A DNA stretch of 64,000 nt from Marinomonas sp. CT5 (GTDB lineage Bacteria > Pseudomonadota > Gammaproteobacteria > Pseudomonadales > Marinomonadaceae). The stretch lies in the NCBI RefSeq assembly GCF_018336975.1, contig NZ_CP025572.1, positions 2,462,332 to 2,526,331 on the forward strand. The letters are read 5' to 3'. Below the pieces are notes generated by a model. The model searched no databases, was not told the DNA's origin, and saw only the letters and a program-made list of their open reading frames with translations. Made by a program: the position numbers and the translations under genes. Below, piece after piece: positions 1 through 10,134 of the stretch (within the stretch, counting starts at the first letter, position 1; each line of letters begins with the position of its first letter).

Positions 1-102
1 CGCTCGTCATCTTCTAGCAAGCTAGAAATGTTACCGCTCGACTTGCATGTGTTAAGCCTGCCGCCAGCGTTCAATCTGAGCCATGATCAAACTCTTCAGT
101 TA
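1..102 (-). rRNA. rrs: 16S ribosomal RNA, 5' end only
   Basis: Read on the minus strand, the segment begins with the universal 16S 5' end (gAAGAGTTTGATCATGGCTC, about 97-78), followed by the conserved block with CGCTGGCGGCAGGC and ACATGCAAGTCGAGCG and the V1 stem-loop. The gene continues leftwards off the window, so only about the first 100 nucleotides are present. The mature 5' end is placed near 101-104 by analogy with E. coli and is not exact. Because the leader and promoter are upstream (to the right), this is the first gene of a ribosomal RNA operon. Confidence 0.97.
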
Positions 103-332
103 AAAAGTTTGCTTACTCAAAATCTATTACACTAACAATAACTTAATCGACTCACTGTCCCGAAGAACAACAAGCCAACATAAAGCGAATTGACGTGTTA
201 GACGTTTCGCAAGACTTCAATTTTTTTGATCCTAAAAGGATCTTCTGAAGCCTCCAGCGAGCGCCCACACAAATTATCTGATTATCTATTTTAAAGAGCA
301 TAACCACACAAGGTGTGTGGCTGAGGTCGTGT
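103..332 (-). other. rRNA operon leader region
   Basis: This is the transcribed leader between the promoter and 16S. It contains boxA, a hairpin with CCACAC/GTGTGG arms at 303-319, and a GATCCTTTTAGGATC palindrome around 229-243. No protein gene is visible. Confidence 0.7.
289..300 (-). promoter_or_regulatory. rrn leader boxA antitermination element
   Basis: The minus strand reads TGCTCTTTAAAA, one base from the boxA consensus TGCTCTTTAACA. It lies between the rRNA promoter and the 16S 5' end, where the Nus-factor antitermination site of rRNA operons normally is. Confidence 0.8.
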
Positions 333-360
333 ATATTACAGACTATTTTTTAGCATGCAA
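333..360 (-). promoter_or_regulatory. rrn operon promoter
   Basis: On the minus strand a -35 box TTGCAT (360-355) is followed after 16 bases by a TAATAT -10 box (338-333). Transcription would start near 325 and run through boxA into 16S. It lies only about 12 bases beyond the fumarase terminator hairpin. Confidence 0.7.
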
Positions 361-371
361 CTACTTTATGC

Positions 372-408
372 AAAAAAACCACTACACTTTAAAATGCAGT
401 GGTTTTTT
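372..408 (-). terminator. intrinsic terminator after the fumarase gene
   Basis: The arms AAAAAACCACT and AGTGGTTTTTT flank a 14-base loop, with T runs on both strands. It lies 24 bases past the fumarase stop and would also work in the other orientation. Confidence 0.8.
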
Positions 409-431
409 AAGCGTCCAAAAATTAAAGGTAA

Positions 432-1949
432 CTACTTAATCTCAAGAGTTTGCGCTTCAATTTTAGCTTTCCACTCTGCTGGCCCAGTAATATGTACTGA
501 ACTGCCAGCTGTATCTACCGCAACGGTTACTGGCATATCTACTACATCAAACTCATAGATAGCCTCCATTCCTAATTCAGGAAAGGCAACCACATCTGCT
601 TTCTTAATCGCTTTTGAAACCAAGTAAGCAGCACCGCCCACAGCCATTAAGTAAACCGCGCCAAATTCTTTGATAGCCTCGATAGCTACAGGTCCGCGCT
701 CGGACTTACCAATCATACCAAGCAAGCCTGTTTTATCTAGAATTGTTCGAGTAAACTTATCCATACGAGTCGCTGTAGTTGGTCCTGCAGGACCTACCGC
801 CTCATCTCTTACTGGATCTACTGGCCCGACGTAATAGATGAAACGACCCTTAAGGTCAACCGGCAACTCTTCACCATTGGCCATCATTTCTACCATTTTC
901 TTATGTGCCGCATCACGACCAGTTAACATCTTGCCATTCAGCAAAATAGTTTCACCAGGTTTCCACTCTTTAACCTGCTCAGGAGTAATGGTATTGAGAT
1001 CAACACGACGAACACTTTCACCAACTTCCCATGTAATTTCTGGCCAATCATCCAAAGAAGGCGGCACTAGATCAGCGGGACCAGAACCATCAAGAACAAA
1101 ATGAGCATGACGAGTAGCCGCACAATTTGGGATCATAGCAACAGGCAATGACGCAGCATGAGTTGGGTAATCCATGATCTTCACATCAAGCACGGTTGTT
1201 AAGCCACCCAAACCTTGTGCACCAATACCAAGATTGTTAACGGCATCAAAAATTTCTAAGCGAAGCTCTTCAACACGGTTCTGAGGACCACGAGCCTTTA
1301 GCTCATGAATGTCAATCGGTTCCATCAAAGACTCTTTCGCCATAACCATGGCTTTTTCTGCCGTTCCACCGATACCTATGCCAAGCATCCCTGGTGGACA
1401 CCAGCCTGCCCCCATTGTTGGCACCGTTTTCTTAATCCATTCAACGATATCATCGGAAGGATTAAGCATAGCCATTTTGGATTTATTCTCGGAGCCACCG
1501 CCTTTCGCAGCAACATGCACTTCAACCGTATCACCTGGAACAATTTCCATATGAATAACGGCAGGCGTGTTGTCTTTAGTGTTTTTACGAGCTCCAGCAG
1601 GATCAGCTAGGATAGAAGCACGCAAGACATTGTCAGGATGAAGGTATGCTCGACGCACTCCTTCATTGATCATCTCTGTAACGCTCTTGGTGCTTTCCCA
1701 TTGAACATTCATACCAATTTTAACAAACACGGTAACAATACCCGTATCCTGACAAATCGGACGTTTACCTTCTGCACACATACGAGAGTTAATAAGTATC
1801 TGAGCCATTGCGTCTTTGGCGGCTTTACTTTCTTCTCGTTCGTAGGCTTCATGAACCGCATTAACGAAATCCAGAGGGTGGTAATAAGAGATAAACTGCA
1901 ATGCGTCTGCAACGCTATCAATCAGATCATCTTCTTTAATAATGCTCAT
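432..1949 (-). CDS. fumA: fumarate hydratase, class I (iron-sulfur type)
   Basis: This 505-residue cytoplasmic enzyme interconverts fumarate and malate in the TCA cycle. It is a fusion of the alpha domain (about 1-290) and the beta domain (about 300-505) seen in class I fumarases. Visible family landmarks are the RPICQDTG segment (residues about 77-84), whose cysteine is expected to bind a [4Fe-4S] cluster, AAKGGGSENKS, and the beta-domain segment VGPAGPTTATRMD. I start at 1949 because AGGAGAG lies just upstream; the reading frame extends 19 codons further without a ribosome site or homology. E. coli FumA is slightly longer at 548 residues. It is monocistronic, with a terminator just downstream. 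Class I enzymes of this form can also accept related hydroxy acids, so the exact substrate is inferred. Confidence 0.93.
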   Translation of the reverse strand: MSIIKEDDLIDSVADALQFISYYHPLDFVNAVHEAYEREESKAAKDAMAQILINSRMCAEGKRPICQDTGIVTVFVKIGMNVQWESTKSVTEMINEGVRRAYLHPDNVLRASILADPAGARKNTKDNTPAVIHMEIVPGDTVEVHVAAKGGGSENKSKMAMLNPSDDIVEWIKKTVPTMGAGWCPPGMLGIGIGGTAEKAMVMAKESLMEPIDIHELKARGPQNRVEELRLEIFDAVNNLGIGAQGLGGLTTVLDVKIMDYPTHAASLPVAMIPNCAATRHAHFVLDGSGPADLVPPSLDDWPEITWEVGESVRRVDLNTITPEQVKEWKPGETILLNGKMLTGRDAAHKKMVEMMANGEELPVDLKGRFIYYVGPVDPVRDEAVGPAGPTTATRMDKFTRTILDKTGLLGMIGKSERGPVAIEAIKEFGAVYLMAVGGAAYLVSKAIKKADVVAFPELGMEAIYEFDVVDMPVTVAVDTAGSSVHITGPAEWKAKIEAQTLEIK

Positions 1950-2113
1950 GCTTCTCTCCTGCTGAGTATCACGATTGAATCGAAGGCGAAATGGTAAAAG
2001 ATGCAAGCCAGCAAAGAAAGCTTTAAGGTGCTTTTTAAAGAAATATACCCCCCATCAATCAAATGAATGGAGGACATTAACAGAAAGGATTAATGTATTC
2101 TACGATAGCAATT

Positions 2114-3808
2114 TCAACGATTAGCCTTATGTTCTCTTTCAGATTTTGGTTTTTGCACTGAATGCTGAATATATTCTTCAAGAATTTGTGTCGTAAATTT
2201 TTCGCGCTCTGGTAAAGACGTAATGCGCTCAGCCTCCCAGTTTATTAACCGAATGAACACGGAATACTTTTTAATAAATCCGTAACCAATATCTCTCACC
2301 CCAATACCATTAGCATCCATTAGATGAATGACTTGTTCGAGATTTTTCTGCGTTTCAAACTGACCACCCTCACTAGCTGCCACCAACAATCTTTGGATGT
2401 GCTGTATAGGATTTTCTGAAGCTCGAGATTCTTTCTTAGTCAAACTGGAGGTTAAAAATTTATCCAACATTTCTTCCGTATGAGCTTCTCTCTCATGTAC
2501 ATCAGAAATCAAAGCTGACTCTCTTTCTAACAGGCGAATAAAGAGACTTTTGTTTTTAATATCAGAGAACTCTAAATCTTTTAGAGAAAGACCATTTGTC
2601 TCCATAATATCAATAACTCTTTCATAGGAAGACGTAGCATCCTCCCCTACTGAAACAGCAAGAACAAGTTGGCGACGCAATTCATGCATAATTTTTGCCG
2701 CCCGATAATCCTCTTTTCTTTGTAGATGCTGCTGATAAGACTCTTTATTTTTCTCCAAAGCATCAAAAACAGCATCATAACCCTGAACCGCCTCTTGCTC
2801 ATCTCTCAGCCGAGACATTCTTACTTTTGTACAGTTTTCTTCCCAGGCCTCGTATGACTTAGCTCTTGCCTGAAAAGCTCTTTCTATAGCCTCTTCAAAA
2901 CTTTGTTCAATTCGAGCTCGCTCCGCACGCTCTTGAATTTCATTCTGCTCATGTTCATAACGCTTTAACTTTTGTGCTTGTAAATTCTCTTTAGCCAGTA
3001 ATAACTGCTTACTAAGTGCATCTATCTCTGCCTGAATTTTGACCTCATCAAAATCTACTAATTTTTCATACACATTTGTCCAGTAATCATCCTCTGAAAA
3101 TGGAACATTAGGATCACTGGTCGCATACTGAGTTTTTAATGTCTCCGAAAACTCCTGTTTACAAGGGCGAAATGCATTAGCGGCATCAATAACATTATCA
3201 TTTGAGGTATAAGTCGCCGAGCTATCTAAAACATCTTCCTGAACAACAGTTTCAAGCACATCATCACCATCAACTATATCTTCCACTGCGACCTCATCTT
3301 CCCCAACAGCACTACTCACCGCATCAGCACCCGAAGCCAGTTCTTCATCATTTACTTCAGCATGATCCGTTAAATCAAACTCCTCCACATCTGAAGAAAA
3401 GGAGTCGGCATGATTTTCAGGAACATTACAACCACTAGATGATGAATCCATTTTTTGGAAATGACTAAAGTCCATATCATCCAAAATGGTACGTGCAGAC
3501 TCATAAGCGCGTTCAGGGTCGACTCTTTTTTCACTAAAACGGCGCTGATAAACAGAACTTTCATTAGTAGTTTTTTCAACTGACTCTTTAACATACCTAG
3601 GAGCAGCACCACCCCAACTAACACGATAAAGCATAGAGCGATCACACAACTGCAAAATAGGAAGCTCTCTTTGGGCGATCTGGTATTGCCTAATTAGTGA
3701 TTCAGCATGACGCAAAGCCACAACAGACTCACTTGAATTAGTGGAGGTTGCTAAATTTAACAACTTAACAACTTTCTGTATGGCCTTTTTCCTTTTGCTA
3801 ATGCTCAT
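2114..3808 (-). CDS. uncharacterised protein with DUF2786-like N-terminus and two C-terminal repeats
   Basis: I do not recognise a function for this 564-residue protein. Residues 5-45 resemble the DUF2786 motif (KAIQKVVKLLNLA ... ALRHAESLIRQYQI). Residues about 110-240 are acidic and low in complexity. Residues about 240-375 are charged and rich in Glu, Lys, Arg and Gln, as in a long coiled coil. The C-terminus holds two clearly related units (377-456 and 471-551), each with a V(I)xxMxxNG core, a segment FIRLxxxEaxxI and an ExREk/EER-like end. Those units also look like diverged DUF2786 repeats. There is no signal peptide or membrane segment, so it is probably cytoplasmic. The start at 3808 is an ATG; the divergent or upstream neighbours give no functional hint. 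DUF2786 domains are common in phage and plasmid proteins, so acquisition by transfer is possible but not shown. Confidence 0.75.
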   Translation of the reverse strand: MSISKRKKAIQKVVKLLNLATSTNSSESVVALRHAESLIRQYQIAQRELPILQLCDRSMLYRVSWGGAAPRYVKESVEKTTNESSVYQRRFSEKRVDPERAYESARTILDDMDFSHFQKMDSSSSGCNVPENHADSFSSDVEEFDLTDHAEVNDEELASGADAVSSAVGEDEVAVEDIVDGDDVLETVVQEDVLDSSATYTSNDNVIDAANAFRPCKQEFSETLKTQYATSDPNVPFSEDDYWTNVYEKLVDFDEVKIQAEIDALSKQLLLAKENLQAQKLKRYEHEQNEIQERAERARIEQSFEEAIERAFQARAKSYEAWEENCTKVRMSRLRDEQEAVQGYDAVFDALEKNKESYQQHLQRKEDYRAAKIMHELRRQLVLAVSVGEDATSSYERVIDIMETNGLSLKDLEFSDIKNKSLFIRLLERESALISDVHEREAHTEEMLDKFLTSSLTKKESRASENPIQHIQRLLVAASEGGQFETQKNLEQVIHLMDANGIGVRDIGYGFIKKYSVFIRLINWEAERITSLPEREKFTTQILEEYIQHSVQKPKSEREHKANR

Positions 3809-3869
3809 AAAAATGCTTCCAAGTTGGCTATCATTTATTCAATATAGAATACGAATTTAAGGCCAATTC

Positions 3870-4313
3870 TCAATAGTAAAGTTCAGCCGCATCGCTAGAT
3901 AAAGTTAAATCATCGTTTAGTAATGATTGAACCTTTTGCAAAATCTCAGCCAACTTTTCTCTTTCATAGGGAATACTCTCTAATTTCCCCCAAATAGGGG
4001 CCGGCCAGCACCGATCCGTTTCGTATCGAACAATATGATGGATATGCAGTTGCGGCACCTGATTGCCTAAAGCGGCAACATTTAGCTTTGTTGCGGAAAA
4101 AGCGTCATGTAAAGTTTCAGATAACAAACAACTTTCAGCCATTAATTGCTGACGATCCTCCTCAACTAGTTGGTAAATTTCCGTGATATCGTTTCGCTGA
4201 GGAACCAATATAAACCAAGGAAACTGGGCATCATTAATAAGACGCAGCTGGCATAATGGAAAGTGCCCAACAAGGACAGAATCACGTTCTAACACAGAAT
4301 TTAACTCAAACAT
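3870..4313 (-). CDS. HIT family (histidine triad) protein
   Basis: This 147-residue protein has the histidine-triad segment QLHIHHIVRY near residues 90-99, followed by the TDxxWPAPIWG segment typical of one bacterial HIT subgroup. HIT proteins are small nucleotide hydrolases or transferases acting on nucleotidyl conjugates; the physiological substrate of this subgroup is not established. The N-terminal part (CQLRLINDAQFPWFILVPQR) matches the strand-rich start of the fold. It is on the minus strand, 61 bases upstream of the DUF2786-like gene, so the two may share a transcript. The next gene rightwards diverges. Confidence 0.85.
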   Translation of the reverse strand: MFELNSVLERDSVLVGHFPLCQLRLINDAQFPWFILVPQRNDITEIYQLVEEDRQQLMAESCLLSETLHDAFSATKLNVAALGNQVPQLHIHHIVRYETDRCWPAPIWGKLESIPYEREKLAEILQKVQSLLNDDLTLSSDAAELYY

Positions 4314-4397
4314 CTTTACATCTTCCTATTTACAAAAAAGGCTTTCATAAGCACTATAGCACCCTATTTTTAAAACTCTCAAAGACTTGGAGCCCGC

Positions 4398-5267
4398 ATG
4401 ACTGATATGCAATGTGCTATAGATGTACAAGCAAAATTGGCTGAATGCCCACGTTGGGACGAGCAAACTCAGACGCTTTACTTTGTTGATATAGATTCAT
4501 TCATACTATACGCATATGACACAAAATCAAAAAAACTAGCAAGTCGAGAATTTAACGAAGAAATTGGCTGTTTTTCTCTCGCTGAAAACGGCGGTTTCAT
4601 CGCTGCATTTCGGTCTGGCGTTTATACTTTTGATCATTTCAATGCCGAATTAAAACCCTACTGGCTTGCTAATTACGATCAAAATACGACGCGTTTTAAT
4701 GATGGTCGTTGCGACGCACAAGGTCGCTTCCTCGCAGGCACAATGTACTCGCCAAAAGATGCCTTCAAAGGGGCACTACACCAATTTGAAAGAGGCCAAG
4801 AAAAACTCATCGATCAAGCCGCCTGGACATCAAATGGACTCGCATTTTCACCAGACAACACCATTATGTACTACTCAGATACACCAAACCATGTTGTTTA
4901 CAAGTTTGATTACGACCTAAATACAGGCACAGCGAGCAATAAACGCGTATTCATTGAATTCCCTCACGGTAACGGGCGCCCAGATGGCGCCGCCGTTGAT
5001 AGCGAAGGAAATTACTGGTCAGCACTTTACCAAGGGCAACGTGTTGTTAAAATTAGCCCTGAAGGTAAAATTTTAGAAGAATATCTCGTACCAGCTACCT
5101 ACCCTACTATGGTGGCTTTCGGTGGCCCCGATATGAAAACTCTGTTTGTGAGTACGTGTCGTGGCGCACAAACAGACGAAGAACTTAAAGAATTCCCTCA
5201 AGCGGGAGGAATTTTTACTCTTGAAACAGAAACAAAAGGATTATTAGAGCCTCGCTTTAAAGGTTAA
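4398..5267 (+). CDS. SMP-30/gluconolactonase/LRE family protein
   Basis: The 289-residue product fits the six-bladed beta-propeller SMP-30/gluconolactonase family, metal-dependent lactonases that open sugar lactones. Landmarks are the first-blade segment LAECPRWDEQTQTLYFVDI with the metal-ligand Glu, NDGRCDAQGRFLAGTM (residues about 97-112), WTSNGLAFSPDN with the conserved Asn, and YYSDT followed by RPDGAAVDSEGNYW with the ligand Asp. No signal peptide is present. GGAG lies 8 bases before the ATG. It is followed after 69 bases by proS on the same strand but no functional link is evident. The actual sugar substrate cannot be read from sequence. Confidence 0.87.
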   Translation: MTDMQCAIDVQAKLAECPRWDEQTQTLYFVDIDSFILYAYDTKSKKLASREFNEEIGCFSLAENGGFIAAFRSGVYTFDHFNAELKPYWLANYDQNTTRFNDGRCDAQGRFLAGTMYSPKDAFKGALHQFERGQEKLIDQAAWTSNGLAFSPDNTIMYYSDTPNHVVYKFDYDLNTGTASNKRVFIEFPHGNGRPDGAAVDSEGNYWSALYQGQRVVKISPEGKILEEYLVPATYPTMVAFGGPDMKTLFVSTCRGAQTDEELKEFPQAGGIFTLETETKGLLEPRFKG

Positions 5268-5336
5268 ACTTAATTAGTCCGATCTGTTTTATTACCGTTT
5301 AACGTTAATCATCTAACTCAAAGTACCAATACTATT

Positions 5337-7061
5337 ATGCGCGCAAGCAACTATTTATTTTCTACCCTACGTGATGCACCAACTGATGCGGTTGTTACCA
5401 GCCACCAGCTAATGGTTCGTGCCGGCATGATTCGTCAAATTTCAAAAGGCTTATACACCTGGCTACCGACAGGTCTAAGAGTTTTTCGAAAAATCGAAAA
5501 CATTGTGCGCGATGAAATGGAAAAAGCAGGCTCTTTAGAAGTCATCATGCCAGGTGTCCAACCAGCTGAGCTGTGGCAAGAAACAGGCCGCTGGCAAAAG
5601 TACGGCCCAGAACTACTTCGTATGCAAGATCGACACGGTCGCGACTACTGCCTTGGTCCAACGCATGAGGAAGTCATCACAGACCTTGCACGCAACGAGC
5701 TAACCAGCTACAAACAATTACCAATGAATTTCTTCCAAATTCAAACCAAATTCCGTGATGAAGTTCGCCCTCGATTTGGCGTAATGCGCTCACGAGAATT
5801 CTGCATGAAAGACGCCTATTCTTTCCATGTTGGCGCAGAATCCTTGCAAGAGACCTATGACATTATGCACCAAGCTTACTGCAACGTATTTGACCGCATT
5901 GGTCTTGATTATCGTCCGGTACGCGCTGATACCGGCAGTATTGGCGGCGCATACTCCCATGAATTCCATGTACTAGCTGATTCTGGTGAAGACGACATTG
6001 CCTTCAGTGACTCTTCTGACTTTGCAGCAAACATTGAGCTAGCAGAAGCGATTTGCTTAAAAGAAAAAGCGGATACTCCAACACAAAATATTGAAGAAGT
6101 ATTCACACCAGACTGCAAAACAATTCAAAAAGTCGCCGATTTCCTAAAGCTAGATGTCACTAGCACGGTTAAAACCATGCTGATTAAAGCCGTAGATGAA
6201 AACGAACAGCCTAGTATTGCCGCATTGGTTTTACGTGGCGACCATAATATCAATGAAATAAAAGTGGAAAAACTTTCCGGAATCGTCACACCATTTGAGT
6301 TTGCCGATGAAGCCGACATTGTTGCAAAAATTGGCTGCGCTCCTGGCTCCATCGGACCAAAAGGCTTAGCGGAAAAAGGTGTTCGAGTTATTGTTGACCG
6401 TTCTGCGGCCGTAATGTCTGATTTCTGCGCAGGCGCAAACAAAGATGACTACCACTTTACCGGCCTAAACTGGGAACGTGATTGCGCCGCTTTCGAAACC
6501 GCTGACATTCGCAATGTAGTTGAAGGCGATCCATCTCCTGACGGACAAGGAACAATCATCATTAAACGTGGTATTGAAGTGGGTCACATATTCCAACTTG
6601 GACAGCAATATGCCGAAGCGCTTAAAGCAACCGTGTTAGATGAAAATGGCAAAGCACAAGTCATGCACATGGGATGTTACGGCATTGGGGTTTCTCGTAT
6701 TGTTGCCGCAGCAATCGAACAAAACTTTGATGAAAAAGGCATTTTGTGGCCTGAAAGCATCGCCCCATTCGATATTGCCATCGTTGCTATGAACTACGAC
6801 AAGTCTGAAGCTGTCAGAACAGAATGTGACCGCTTGTACACTGAATTAAAAGCAAAAGGACTGGATGTATTATTGGATGACCGTAAAGAACGCCCTGGCG
6901 TGAAATTTGCGGATTGCGAACTGCTCGGCATTCCACACCGCTTAGTTGTTGGTGATAAAGGCTTAGATAAAGGCACACTAGAATATAGATATCGTAAGGC
7001 CGATGAAAACCAAGACATCGCCATTGCTGACGCGATCGACTTTATTTTAAGCAAAAAATAA
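5337..7061 (+). CDS. proS: prolyl-tRNA synthetase
   Basis: This class II aminoacyl-tRNA synthetase attaches proline to tRNA-Pro. At 574 residues it is the long bacterial form: catalytic core (residues about 1-220 and 410-465) with the LGPTHEEV motif 2 region and motif 3 around [10 protein letters not shown], an inserted editing domain (about 225-405) that removes Ala-tRNA-Pro, and an anticodon-binding C-terminal domain (about 470-574) with [15 protein letters not shown]. The editing-domain sequence includes [10 protein letters not shown] and [12 protein letters not shown]. No strong Shine-Dalgarno motif is visible before the ATG. A hairpin follows at 7071. Confidence 0.98.
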   Translation: MRASNYLFSTLRDAPTDAVVTSHQLMVRAGMIRQISKGLYTWLPTGLRVFRKIENIVRDEMEKAGSLEVIMPGVQPAELWQETGRWQKYGPELLRMQDRHGRDYCLGPTHEEVITDLARNELTSYKQLPMNFFQIQTKFRDEVRPRFGVMRSREFCMKDAYSFHVGAESLQETYDIMHQAYCNVFDRIGLDYRPVRADTGSIGGAYSHEFHVLADSGEDDIAFSDSSDFAANIELAEAICLKEKADTPTQNIEEVFTPDCKTIQKVADFLKLDVTSTVKTMLIKAVDENEQPSIAALVLRGDHNINEIKVEKLSGIVTPFEFADEADIVAKIGCAPGSIGPKGLAEKGVRVIVDRSAAVMSDFCAGANKDDYHFTGLNWERDCAAFETADIRNVVEGDPSPDGQGTIIIKRGIEVGHIFQLGQQYAEALKATVLDENGKAQVMHMGCYGIGVSRIVAAAIEQNFDEKGILWPESIAPFDIAIVAMNYDKSEAVRTECDRLYTELKAKGLDVLLDDRKERPGVKFADCELLGIPHRLVVGDKGLDKGTLEYRYRKADENQDIAIADAIDFILSKK

Positions 7062-7070
7062 TATCTTCAC

Positions 7071-7104
7071 GCCTGACGGATCAATCACTTCCGTCAGGCT
7101 TTAT
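7071..7104 (+). terminator. hairpin after proS
   Basis: The perfect 10-base arms GCCTGACGGA and TCCGTCAGGC enclose a 9-base loop and are followed by TTTATCT. The T tract is short, so termination may be partial and arsC could receive read-through. Confidence 0.65.
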
Positions 7105-7142
7105 CTCTACAGTGATCTCCAAGAACAAATAGGAGCAAAAAC

Positions 7143-7487
7143 ATGACCACCATTTTCCACAACCCTCGTTGTTCTAAATCTCGCCAAACACTGCAACTTC
7201 TAGAAGACAATAACATCAAAGCTGATATTCGCTTGTACTTACAAGATACCCCTAGCATTGATGAGCTAGAAACATTACTTAAACAGCTCGACATAACTCC
7301 TCTAGAACTTATGCGAACAAAAGAAGCCATTTATAAAGAGCTTGGTTTAAACAAAGAATCAACCGATGCTGAGCGACTAAAAGCCATGCACGAAAACCCA
7401 AGTCTAATTGAGCGTCCTATCGTGGTTCACGGAAACAAGGCCAAAATTGGTCGCCCACCTGAAGATGTCTTAGCTTTATTTAACTAA
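7143..7487 (+). CDS. arsC: ArsC family arsenate reductase (glutaredoxin-dependent type)
   Basis: A 114-residue thioredoxin-fold protein with the ArsC active-site loop HNPRCSKSR, where Cys10 is the expected nucleophile. The later segment LIERPIVVHGNKAKIGRPPE carries the conserved Arg residues that hold the oxyanion in this family. It would reduce arsenate to arsenite with glutathione and glutaredoxin. AGGAGC lies just upstream of the ATG. No arsenite pump or ars regulator adjoins it; the next gene (WrbA-like) starts 24 bases on and is probably co-transcribed. The related Spx/YffB proteins are alternatives, but the NPRCSKSR motif favours ArsC. Confidence 0.9.
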   Translation: MTTIFHNPRCSKSRQTLQLLEDNNIKADIRLYLQDTPSIDELETLLKQLDITPLELMRTKEAIYKELGLNKESTDAERLKAMHENPSLIERPIVVHGNKAKIGRPPEDVLALFN

Positions 7488-7511
7488 GCATAAAAAAATA
7501 GGAAGCAGTGA

Positions 7512-8114
7512 ATGTCTCAACAACCTTACGTATTAATTTTGTTTTATAGTCGTCATGGCTCTATCGCAGAAATGGCAAAACACATTGCCCGAGGCATTAA
7601 CAAAATTAACGGAATGGAAGCAAAAATCCGTCAGGTACCAGAAGTCTCTGATACTACGAAAGTTGCTACTCCAGCTATACCTGATGATGGCGCACCTTAT
7701 TGCACATTAGAAGAATTAGCGGATTGCTCTGGACTTGCTTTAGGCTCACCATCCTACTTTGGCAGCATGGCCGCCCCACTAAAGCACTTCATCGATCAAA
7801 CATCGACACTCTGGCTTACAGGGCAGCTGATTGACAAACCCGCTTGCGCATTTACTAGCGCAAGCACAATGCATGGCGGCCAAGAGCAATGCATTCATAG
7901 CATGATGACACCATTAATACACCATGGCATGATTTGGCTTGGCCTACCTTACAAGAACAAAGAACTCATTAGCACGCAAGCAGGCGGAACACCATACGGT
8001 GCAAGCCACCTAGCTAATAGCACGTCTGAAAACAACTTAACAGATGGTGAAAAAGCGTTGTGTGAGGCACAGGGTAAACGAATTGCAGAAATGGCCTTAA
8101 AGCTTCAAAAATAG
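7512..8114 (+). CDS. wrbA: WrbA-like NAD(P)H:quinone oxidoreductase
   Basis: This 200-residue flavodoxin-fold protein matches the WrbA family length (198 in E. coli). Visible features are the FMN-phosphate loop YSRHGSIAEMA (residues about 12-22), GSPSYFGSMAAPLKHFIDQT in the middle, GGQEQ and HHGMIWLGLPY, then GGTPYGAS. Such proteins reduce quinones by two electrons to avoid semiquinone radicals. An AGGAAG site precedes the ATG. It lies 24 bases after arsC, in a likely two-gene stress operon. Similarity to E. coli WrbA is moderate, so a sibling subfamily is possible. Confidence 0.87.
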   Translation: MSQQPYVLILFYSRHGSIAEMAKHIARGINKINGMEAKIRQVPEVSDTTKVATPAIPDDGAPYCTLEELADCSGLALGSPSYFGSMAAPLKHFIDQTSTLWLTGQLIDKPACAFTSASTMHGGQEQCIHSMMTPLIHHGMIWLGLPYKNKELISTQAGGTPYGASHLANSTSENNLTDGEKALCEAQGKRIAEMALKLQK

Positions 8115-8139
8115 TGACTTCGTTATTAATCGCAAAAGT

Positions 8140-8172
8140 AAAAAAATCACGCCATAACAGCATATGGCGTGG
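8140..8172 (-). terminator. intrinsic terminator, cysB side
   Basis: The 9-base arms CACGCCATA and TATGGCGTG lie between convergent wrbA and cysB. On the minus strand the hairpin is followed by a run of seven Ts, giving a good terminator for cysB; the other direction is weak. Confidence 0.75.
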
Positions 8173-8200
8173 TTTCCTTATATCTCGGATGTGATAGAAC

Positions 8201-9217
<1,017 letters not shown>

Positions 9218-9283
9218 TTACTTTATAGAATAGTAAAAAACCTCTAGTGTTGCCAGCTTAAATAACTTCAATGTGGCTTTCTA

Positions 9284-10045
9284 ATGGATTTTCTTTGGTA
9301 TATTGCTGCTGGTGCAGCAGTGGGTTTAGCAGTGGGCATAACTGGCGTAGGCGGCGGCTCTCTAATGACACCGCTATTACTTATGTTTGGTTTCCCCCCT
9401 CATATTGCCATTGGTACAGATCTTATGTATGCGGGCATCGCAAAAAGCACCGGCGTAGTCATGCACGCCAAACACGGAAATGTGAATTGGAAAATAGTCT
9501 TTGCTATGGCGGCGGGAAGCATCCCAGCATCTTTTGCGACCGTATGGATGTTATCGCAATACGATAAACCAGATCATTATCAAGAAATTCTCACTGGCAC
9601 CTTGGGAATAATGCTAGTTCTTACTGCCACAGTGATTTTATTTAGATCCAAACTTACTGCCACCCTAAACTTCAATATTCCTGAGAGTAAAAGCACAAAA
9701 ATAATCTTTTTTTGTGGCTTAATTTTAGGGGTACTGGTGACCTTAACATCAGTTGGCGCTGGGGCATTAGGCACAGCAATCATGATGATTCTATTTCCAC
9801 TGATGAGAGCAAAAAATATCGTCGGAACAGACCTCGCTCACGCCGTACCCTTAACCCTAGTGGCTGGTATTGGACATATATTTTTAGGCAATGTTGATTA
9901 CACACTTCTTGTGGCACTTTTAATCGGCTCTATACCGACTATTTATATAGGTACGCGTGTTGCCACTCACGTGCCAAATCATGTTTTGCAACCAATTCTC
10001 GCCACTGCCCTTCTATCATTTGGAGTAAAATACCTTTTCTTCTAA
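9284..10045 (+). CDS. TSUP family (TauE/SafE) membrane transporter, probable sulfite exporter
   Basis: This 253-residue protein is almost entirely hydrophobic, with about eight predicted membrane helices in two similar halves, each opening with a glycine-rich signature: VGLAVGITGVGGGSLMTP (residues about 14-31) and LVTLTSVGAGALGTAIM (about 150-166). These are typical of the TauE/SafE (PF01925) fold, which exports sulfite, sulfoacetate or related anions. It diverges from cysB and lies 2 kb upstream of a sulfite reductase, so a sulfur role is a reasonable inference. No strong ribosome site is seen before the ATG. Confidence 0.87.
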   Translation: MDFLWYIAAGAAVGLAVGITGVGGGSLMTPLLLMFGFPPHIAIGTDLMYAGIAKSTGVVMHAKHGNVNWKIVFAMAAGSIPASFATVWMLSQYDKPDHYQEILTGTLGIMLVLTATVILFRSKLTATLNFNIPESKSTKIIFFCGLILGVLVTLTSVGAGALGTAIMMILFPLMRAKNIVGTDLAHAVPLTLVAGIGHIFLGNVDYTLLVALLIGSIPTIYIGTRVATHVPNHVLQPILATALLSFGVKYLFF

Positions 10046-10134
10046 AAAATCATGGGCTAGCGGTTCATTCAAAACAGAAAACGCGATATTGTTAGCCGCT
10101 ATAACCAAAAGTAAAAAAAGCAGGAACCCCCGCA

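Noticed and set aside
9271..9567. A 98-codon frame overlapping the start of the TSUP gene
   Set aside because: The TSUP frame has membrane helices and family motifs; this one is low in quality and out of frame.
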